Position numbers and translations under genes: made by a program. Shown here piece by piece: positions 56,232 to 64,000 of a stretch of 64,000 bases of DNA. The stretch comes from Cycas panzhihuaensis. Taxonomy: Eukaryota > Cycadophyta. The notes beneath the pieces were generated by a model, which saw nothing but the letters and a program-made list of their open reading frames with translations, did no database searches and was not told the origin of the DNA. Location of the stretch: assembly GCA_023213395.1 (NCBI GenBank), contig CM041465.1, positions 228,229,741 to 228,293,740 of the forward strand, read 5' to 3'. The stretch's first letter is position 1; each line of letters begins with the position of its first letter.

Positions 56232-56254
56232 GGACCGTGGGGTTGTCACGGTCC
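56232..56254 (+). other. LINE E 3' UTR hairpin
   Basis: GGACCGTG - GGGTTGT - CACGGTCC: eight perfect pairs around a seven-base loop, the strongest of the six copies. A related CCATGGGGCTTGTCC lies at 56190-56204 right after the ORF2 stop. Confidence 0.78.
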
Positions 56255-56354
56255 GTTTTGGCCTGAGTGATAAATCACCACTGATGTACTAGGTTGTGGG
56301 AGCCTATTTTCAAACACACATTAATTCCATTTTACCTTACCAAAAAAAAAAAAA

Positions 56355-56678
56355 GTATATATATCTGTATGTATATATATACGTATGTATATATGTGTAT
56401 ATATATAGATATAGATATATACACACACATATAAATACATACGTATATATATACATATATATAGATACATACATACATACATAAATATCTATGTATATAT
56501 ATATATATATATAGATAGATAAATACATACATATAAATATACACATATACATACGTACACACACACATATATATATATATACATATATATATATACATAT
56601 ATATGTACATATATATACATACATATATACATATATATATACATACATATATATATATATGTATATATATCTATCTAT

Positions 56679-56717
<39 letters not shown>

Positions 56718-56749
56718 CATACACACATACGCATATATATATATACATA

Positions 56750-56808
<59 letters not shown>

Positions 56809-56843
56809 CATACATACATAGATATATGTATATATACATATCC

Positions 56844-56874
<31 letters not shown>

Positions 56875-57233
56875 CATACATGCATAATATATATGTATGT
56901 ATGTATCTATATATAGATATATATACATATAGATATGTATGTATGTATGTATATACATATGTATATATATGTACATACATATATATATATATTTTTTATG
57001 TATATGTATATACATAGATATATACATACGTATATATATACAAACATGTATTTATATATACATCTATATATATATATATATATATATATATGCATGTATA
57101 TATATATGTGTGTGTGTGTGTATATGTATACATATAAATATATATATATATATATTTATTTATTTATTTATTTATTTATATGTATATATATATTTATTTA
57201 CATACACACACATACACACACACACACACACAG

Positions 57234-57259
<26 letters not shown>
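56355..57259. repeat. Array 7: compound microsatellite with shared module
   Basis: TA, TATG/TACA and CA blocks between the LINE E poly(A) and the second copia LTR. It carries GATAGATAAATACATACATA at 56512-56531 and a TATCTATATATAGATATATA block near 56902-56921, both also found in array 8; related sequence occurs in array 5. A (TTTA)n run lies at 57155-57180. Confidence 0.95.
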
Positions 57260-57264
<5 letters not shown>

Positions 57265-57902
57265 GATATTATGACAACAATCGTTGAAGGCTAAAATTTT
57301 AGCATGTTTTCAGTGCGATTTCTCCTCCTAATGTTTCTTGGAGGGTTCTAAGGGGGACAGGAGCTCCCCTTGGCCAGGGGGTGCGGGGGGAGTGGAACGC
57401 CCCCTATTAAGAGGGGGTTTGGGCAAAAGCACCTGACCCAAAAAATTAACCTTGTAAACCATATTAAAATGTAAACAGAATCAAGGTCATTTGATACAAA
57501 TACCCTAGATTCTACAGTTGAGATTCATGCATTGGATGTCCCTCTCATGTAGCCTGTTTTAGGGCTTTTCTTATTATGTTATATCTAATGTAATATACTG
57601 TGATGAGGGCAGCGGCTGATTATTGTTCCTGAGAGCACTCTGCAACTGAGATGTATTATTTCTCCATTCTACAGCAATAAAGATTGATACATTTCCTGTG
57701 TGGATGTTTCCCTAGCATACTGCTATGGTTTTACCACGTTATATTAGGTGCATATGTGATGTTTAGCTCGTATATTAATGTTATTGTATTATCTCTGATT
57801 TTAGAACTTGGATGTTAAATCTTAATTTTAATTCCTATAACTAGTTGCAAAATAGTTCAGATCTTATGGCAGTTTAAGGTTTGGGACCTTGTATTCTCAA
57901 CA
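57260..57902 (+). repeat. 5' LTR of the second copia copy
   Basis: 643 bp, aligned by eye end to end with the other copia LTRs (GACAACAA...GGCTAAAATTTTAG near its start). The terminal TG is mutated to TA (TATTGGATATT); it ends CTCAACA. Array 7 ends at the base before it. Confidence 0.87.
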
Positions 57903-57904
57903 AG

Positions 57905-57917
57905 TGATATCAGAGCC
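57905..57917 (+). other. Primer-binding site of the second copia copy
   Basis: TGATATCAGAGCC, one G-to-A change from the standard TGGTATCAGAGCC. Confidence 0.85.
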
Positions 57918-57972
57918 ACTTTTGTTTTACAGCGAGTTTGTGAAGGTTTTGGTGTCAACTTTTTTATACCAA

Positions 57973-59277
57973 ATGGTGAAATTAGCAGGTGCAAAGTTCA
58001 AGGTAGAGAAATTCAATGGCATGAACAACTTCGAGTTGTGGAAGCTAAAAGCACATGATATTCTTATACAGCAAGGTTTGTACAAAGCTCTTGCAGGTAA
58101 ATTGAAGAAACCTGTAGGGATGGACGATGATAATTGGGATGACTTAGACAAAAGGTACTTAGCATAATATTATTGTTCTTGGCACATGAAGTCTTGTTTA
58201 ACATCGCAGGGGAGTAGACAACATCAAGATTATAGACCCGGTTGGAAGGCCTGTATATGACTAAATTAGTAACGAAACGAATCTACCTGAAGAGGTAACT
58301 GTACTTATTACAAATGCAGGAAGGTACAAAAATTTCTAACCATTTGAATGTTTTCAATACTCTTATTTGTCAGTTGACTAGTATTGATGTTAAAATTAAG
58401 GATGAGGACAAGGTTGTTACCTTATTTTGCTCATTACCAGAATCCTGGGATAATATTGTCACCTTAATTAGTTTTAGTACTATAGATGTATTGGATTATG
58501 ATTCTATTGTAAGTGCTTTGCTAATGGAAGAAGTATGGAGGAAATCTAGTCTTGAAACCTCCACACCAGAAGCCATGACAGTAAGAGGTAGAACGTTTGA
58601 GAGAGGACAAAACTCCAGGGATATATCGAGGTCCAAGTCAAAGAGAAAAAAGAGTAAGCTTAGGGGTTGGCATTATAATAAGACTGGTCACCTTAAGAAG
58701 GATTGTTATAAAAGGAAGGAGTTCCAGAAAAAGGAAGATCCTGCCAAGGAGGCAAATCGGGTGGAGTCAAATCAAGGTATGGATGATGATGTCTTAGTCG
58801 CTTGTAATGTTTCTCATTATTACCATGACTAGTTATTAGATTCAAGTGCTTCGCACCATACATCTCCACACAAGAGTTAGTTCTCATCATACCAACCTCT
58901 TGATGGTGGTGATGTACTTATAGGAAATGAAGTTTCTTGTAAGACAGTGGGTATTGGTAGCATCAGAATTAAGATGTTCGATGGGGTAGTCAGAACATTA
59001 ACTGAGGTTAGACATGTACCTAATTTGAAAAAGAATCTAATTTCCTTGGGTGAATTAGATTCAGGTGGTTTTAAGCATATAGGTCATGAACGAGTCGTAA
59101 AGGTGTCAATGGGCACCTTGGTTGTTATGAAAGCCTTAAAGAAAGGAAATCTTTATATTTTAGTGGGAAGTACAGATGTTAAAGCGATTCTGACATCAAA
59201 GACTGCAGAAGATCCAGCTCAGTTATGGCATCAGACACTTGGGTACATGAGTCAGAGGGGACTTAAGGTGCTGATAT

Positions 59278-59279
<2 letters not shown>
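57973..59279 (+). pseudogene. copia gag-protease fragment, broken
   Basis: ATG at 57973 gives MVKLAGAKFKVEKFNGMNNF then ELWKLKAHDILIQQGLYKAL (Gag, UBN2-like). After stops near 58165, 58314-58832 is open with LPESWDNIVTLISF. The knuckle GWHYNKTGHLKKDC has both of its first two Cys lost. A stop near 58830 precedes the protease site LLDSSASHH (DSGA changed to DSSA). Then VPNLKKNLISLGELDSGGFK and [15 protein letters not shown] of the gag-pre-integrase region run to the array. It cannot make a working product. Confidence 0.86.
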
Positions 59280-60418
<1,139 letters not shown>

Positions 60419-60511
60419 TTTTTTTTTTCTTAATAAGGTAAAATAATATTGAAGGGGTTTTAACTAGGTCCCCAAACCTTGTACATCAAAGCCCAACGGC
60501 TCATGAAAGGT

Positions 60512-60532
60512 GACCATGACAAGCCCATGGTC
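60512..60532 (-). other. LINE F 3' UTR hairpin with a paired change
   Basis: In element sense GACCATG - GGCTTGT - CATGGTC: seven perfect pairs. Compared with LINEs C and E (GACCGTG/CACGGTC), both members of one pair have changed and pairing is kept. Confidence 0.77.
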
Positions 60533-60599
60533 TAGCCTAAATTATGATGATTACTCTCAGCCTCTCATGTCAGCCTCCCCACTATGTACATCAATCCTT

Positions 60600-63500
60600 A
60601 CAGGTCCTGAGCTCTTCCGGTAGTCCTCCTTCCACCATAGTTCTTTATTTATTCGCCTAATTTGCCGGCCAATTACATTGCATTCCCTTCCCTATAGGTG
60701 TATTGAATCTTTACACCAATTTTGGAACTTAGGACCTCTTGGACATCTCTGACAATATCTATATTGTTCCAGCCTGGATCCACTTCCCCCTATAAACACC
60801 TTATCACATACATAAAGACACCTTCAATGAATACCTTCTGAGCACCCTCCTTGTCCAGTAGAGCTATCGCCTTTTACATGGCTCGCACGTCTGCTTTTTG
60901 GTTCATTTGGGTACCTAGGTATTCTACGAAGGCCCAATTCAGATTCCCCATATGATTCCTATAGAGGCCTCCCCCTCCTGCCTCTCTGGGATTACCTTTG
61001 GCAGCTCCATCAAAGTTAATTCTTTCCGAGGTGAAATCAGGAGGGATCCATTTAATTGCTCTCCTCCCCTCCCTACCTCACTTCCAGAGCCCTATTCCCT
61101 AATCCTCCAGAATACCTACTTCCCCCTTGGGGATCCTATCTTCCTTTGGGGGATCCATCATTTTTGAGATACCCTTCCAGATCTTGGCTACTAGTATCCC
61201 CCTATCCATCTCCTTTCCTTCAAAAATTCTCCTGTTACGTTGTTTCCAAATATTCCAAATACCTACCAGGAGAATCATCTTCCAAATATGAGCAAGCATT
61301 TTACTCTTGAAAGGAGAATCCCAAGCAATCCACTGGTCTTTTAAGGTTTTTGATATAACCTAAACTAAATCCAGCCTGGACCAAATTTCATTCCAGATAC
61401 CTTTAGAATAGGGGCAGTGCATACCAAGGTGATCTGGGGTCTCTGCTTCCTCCTTACATAGAACACACCTATTCACCACCTGGATTCCCCACTTCATAAG
61501 ATTGTCCATTGTGAGGATTTTATTTTGTAGGCATAACCACCAAAATGCAGCTATCTTCGGAAGGAGCCCCAACTTCCCCAACCCAACAGTCGCCTGGCTC
61601 AGCCTTCCCTGTTCATCAATAGGTTATACCCATCTTTGACCATATAAGATCCCTTTAACAAGAGGGGCCAGACCAGGGTGTCAAGAGAAGTCCGCTTCAG
61701 AATATACTGATTATCTAAAATCCCCTTCACTCTCTGACACTCCTCCTCAAGGCCTTGCAGCTCCTTAAACGATCTCCATCGCCTATCCTTATCCTGCCCC
61801 ACCCAGTAATGCTTGACAAGAGACCCAAAGATGTTCTTACATGTTACCTTCATGTTGCCCATATTTGGAAACTTCTCTAATTTATATGGTCCACACCATT
61901 TATCTTCCCAAAACCTTATACTTTCTCTGTCCCCCATTTTCCATCGCATTCCATCCCGCAAGATGGTCCGCGTAGACCGAATAGCTCTCTAAATAGGAGA
62001 TCCCTCGAGGTAAGACTCCTCCTTCGTCGGGAAATGTTAATCCCTTAGGTATTTCCTTGCCATAATACTCCCCTAGACCGAGCTTGTTTCTTTGGTAAGT
62101 CTCCACCCCAACTTGGCCAAAAGAGCAATGTTAAAAAGGCTTAGCCTTCTAACATTAAGGCCTCCAGCCCACTTAGGCTTACAAACCTTCTCCCATGACA
62201 CTAGATGAAATCTTTTTTTATCCTCGACCCCAGACCAAAGAAATCTCTTTATAATGCACTCTAATGTAGAAAGAACCATACCTGACATCTTGCAATTGAA
62301 CATTTGGTAAACTGGAATGCTCTGAAGGGAGGCCACCACTAGCTGGATTTTCCCAGCCTAGCTAAGGAGAGCCCCTTTCCATCCTGCCAGTTTCCTGTTG
62401 AATCTACTCACTGCGGGGTCCCACAAGTTATTTCCCATCCTCCCCACAAAAAGGGGCATGCCCAGATATGAGGCAGGAAGGGGTCTTCTGGAAATTTCCA
62501 GAGCCCTACTGGTCCTTCTCTGCTGCCTTTCCATTGTGTTGATGAAAAAGACAGATCTTTTATCTAGGTTGACTCTTTGATTTGTAGCCTTTTCATATGC
62601 CTGAAGCCCAACTTTTAAGGCCCAACCCTCATCCAGGGAAGCCTTGCACAGAAAGATGTTATCATCCATAAACTGGTGATGAACAATATTATCCAAATTG
62701 GACGATGCCTTCAAACTAGTTATCCACCCTAACCTCTGGGCTTCCATTGTGGCCCTCCTTAATAATTCAACCATGATAGTAAAAATGAAGGGAGAAAGGG
62801 GATCGCCTTGTCTTAAACCCCTAGATCTAGAAAAGAAAGGTGTCGACCACCCATTTATAATCACCGAAAATGAAACCCTAGATATATAGCATTTCATCCA
62901 GTCCCTCCAGACCTCCCCAAAACCAAATGCTTCTAAGCAATCCAATAGACAGTCCTAAGCCACCCTGTCATAGGCCTTAGACATATCTATTTTGATTATC
63001 ATACCTGCTTCCTTCTGATGTAGAGTTAAGTGTAGAGTTTCATGGACAATAATAATACCATCTGTGATTTATCTACCCTTGACAAATCCATCTTGATTTG
63101 GAGAAATGATAGCCGAGAGGGTCTCCCTGAGGCGATTTGCTAAGACCTCGGTCAAAATCTTGTATTTTACATTACAAAGGCTTATTGGTCTAAAATCTTC
63201 CATCACTTCCACACCCTCATTCTTCAGAATCAAGACCAAAAAGGTGGCCTGCCACTTCTTCAGTATAGTCTGCCTGAGAAAGAAATCATTTAACACTGAT
63301 ATTAGGTCCTCCTTGATAATTTTCCAGTATTCTTGAAAACAACCAGGCGAAAACCCATCCAGACCCGGGGCCTTATCCCTACCTATTTTGAATAAGGTGT
63401 TCTCGACTTCTTCCTGGGAGAATGGTTATGTCAGTTTTCTATTAAGAGCCTCAGAAATCACCTTCAGAATGTGTTGCATAAGACCAGCCCTTAGGTCAGG

Positions 63501-64000
63501 ATCTTGGCATCCAGGTTCTGCGTATAGCTCCTTAAAATATTCCATCGCAATACCACCAAACTGATCCTCTGACTCATGCGTCACCACGTCCATACTTCGA
63601 AGTTTGTTGATCATGTTATGTACCATATGCTTCAAGGTGGACAGATAGAAGAACTTGGTATTTCTGTCCCCCTCCTTAATCCGCTGCTCTTTGGATTTCT
63701 ATTTCCAGAGAATTTCCTCCCTAGCCAGCACTTCTTCCAATTTCCTGGTGGTGAGATGTTCAGAATGATCCAAGTCCTAGCTCCTTCCCTCTATTTGGAT
63801 CCTATACTCAACCCCTTTTAACTCCAACATCAGGGCCACTTTATCTTCAAAGATGTTTACAAAGATCTCCTTGTTCCATATCTTAATTTATTTTCTGATC
63901 CAACTTAACTTCTTAAAGAACCTGAACATCGCACTTCCGTGAACCGGAACTCCCCACCACTCACCAATTCGCCCCCTAAGGTCTGGATGTTTTTGCCACA
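60600..64000 (-). pseudogene. LINE F ORF2, RT to RNase H, broken
   Basis: Entering from the right edge: the pre-RT region (WWGVPVHGSAMFRFFKKL near 63900-63960), EGDRNTKFFYLSTLKHM near 63625-63675, RT with LDGFSPGCFQEYW near 63325-63365, RPISLCNVKYKIL near 63155-63195, motif A KIDMSKAYDRVA followed by TAG at 62955-62957 where Trp is expected, and SRGLRQGDPLSPF near 62790-62830. Motif C FMDDN is near 62665-62680, with both Asp present. The Cys/His region NRCVLCKEEAETPDHLGMHC is at 61415-61475. RNase H INFDGAAKGNPREAGGGG is near 60965-61020, with a decayed end near 60650. Scattered stops and frameshifts disable it. Confidence 0.88.

Larger units (their letters stand above)
51534..56354 (+). mobile_element. 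LINE E, 5'-truncated in ORF1
   Basis: Plus-strand LINE closely related to LINE D. It starts abruptly after array 6 with the C-terminal linker of ORF1, then has ORF2 (51998-56189), a 3' UTR with hairpin, the end TTTTACCTTACC and A13 (56342-56354). Array 7 follows at once. Confidence 0.92.
57260..59277 (+). mobile_element. Second copia copy, truncated after gag-protease
   Basis: Plus-strand element of the same family as 18707-23948: 5' LTR, primer site, gag, protease and the start of the gag-pre-integrase region. It stops at about 59277 where array 8 begins. Integrase, RT and 3' LTR are absent from the window. Confidence 0.9.
60419..64000 (-). mobile_element. LINE F, 3' part, continues beyond the window
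   Basis: Minus-strand LINE: A10 tail (T run 60419-60428), end TTTTACCTTATTAAG in element sense, hairpin, then RNase H, Cys/His region and RT up to the window edge. Endonuclease and ORF1 would lie to the right. Confidence 0.92.

Overview
This window looks like intergenic DNA from a large-genome seed plant. The evidence is plant-type LINE retroelements (ORF1 with a CCHC knuckle; ORF2 with endonuclease, reverse transcriptase, zinc-binding and RNase H parts), Ty1/copia and gypsy-like LTR elements primed by initiator tRNA-Met (TGGTATCAGAGC-type sites), heavy decay by C-to-T change, and very long TA-rich simple repeats. I see no host gene, tRNA, rRNA or CRISPR array. The species cannot be fixed from the sequence; a gymnosperm is possible but unproven.

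Layout, left to right: (1) 1-2163, 5' end of a gypsy-like element on the minus strand (gag, leader, primer site, LTR); (2) array 1, 2164-3853; (3) LINE A, minus, 3854-10105, near full length; (4) array 2, 10106-14145; (5) LINE B, minus, 14146-24138, split by a complete copia element at 18707-23948 with 5-bp target duplications; (6) array 3, 24139-25688; (7) LINE C, minus, 25689-27350, 5'-truncated; (8) array 4, 27351-28595; (9) LINE D, plus, 28596-34912, near full length; (10) array 5, 34913-41726; (11) a compact gag-only LTR element on the minus strand, 41727-44168, with a rearranged right end to about 44240; (12) array 6, 44241-51533; (13) LINE E, plus, 51534-56354, 5'-truncated; (14) array 7, 56355-57259; (15) a second copia copy, plus, 57260-59277, cut off in the gag-pre-integrase region; (16) array 8, 59278-60418; (17) LINE F, minus, 60419 to the window edge.

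The eight arrays cover roughly 25 kb. They are mostly TA with TATG/TACA, TG/CA, GA and GTTA blocks. Every transposon boundary visible in the window, except the nested copia, lies at an array edge. The window therefore reads as TA-rich repeat DNA into which transposons inserted, or from whose ends repeats grew. Several arrays also share a longer ordered module, so they are not all independent expansions.

None of the elements can be autonomous now: all carry stops, frameshifts or lost catalytic residues. The best-preserved parts are the RT/RNase H region of LINE D, the RNase H of LINE C and the RT of LINE E. The most informative signals are the six-for-six link of LINE poly(A) ends with arrays, a hairpin in all six LINE 3' UTRs with a paired (compensatory) change in LINE F, an ATGA stop-start overlap between LINE ORF1 and ORF2, and an exact 60-bp inverted repeat bracketing array 8.
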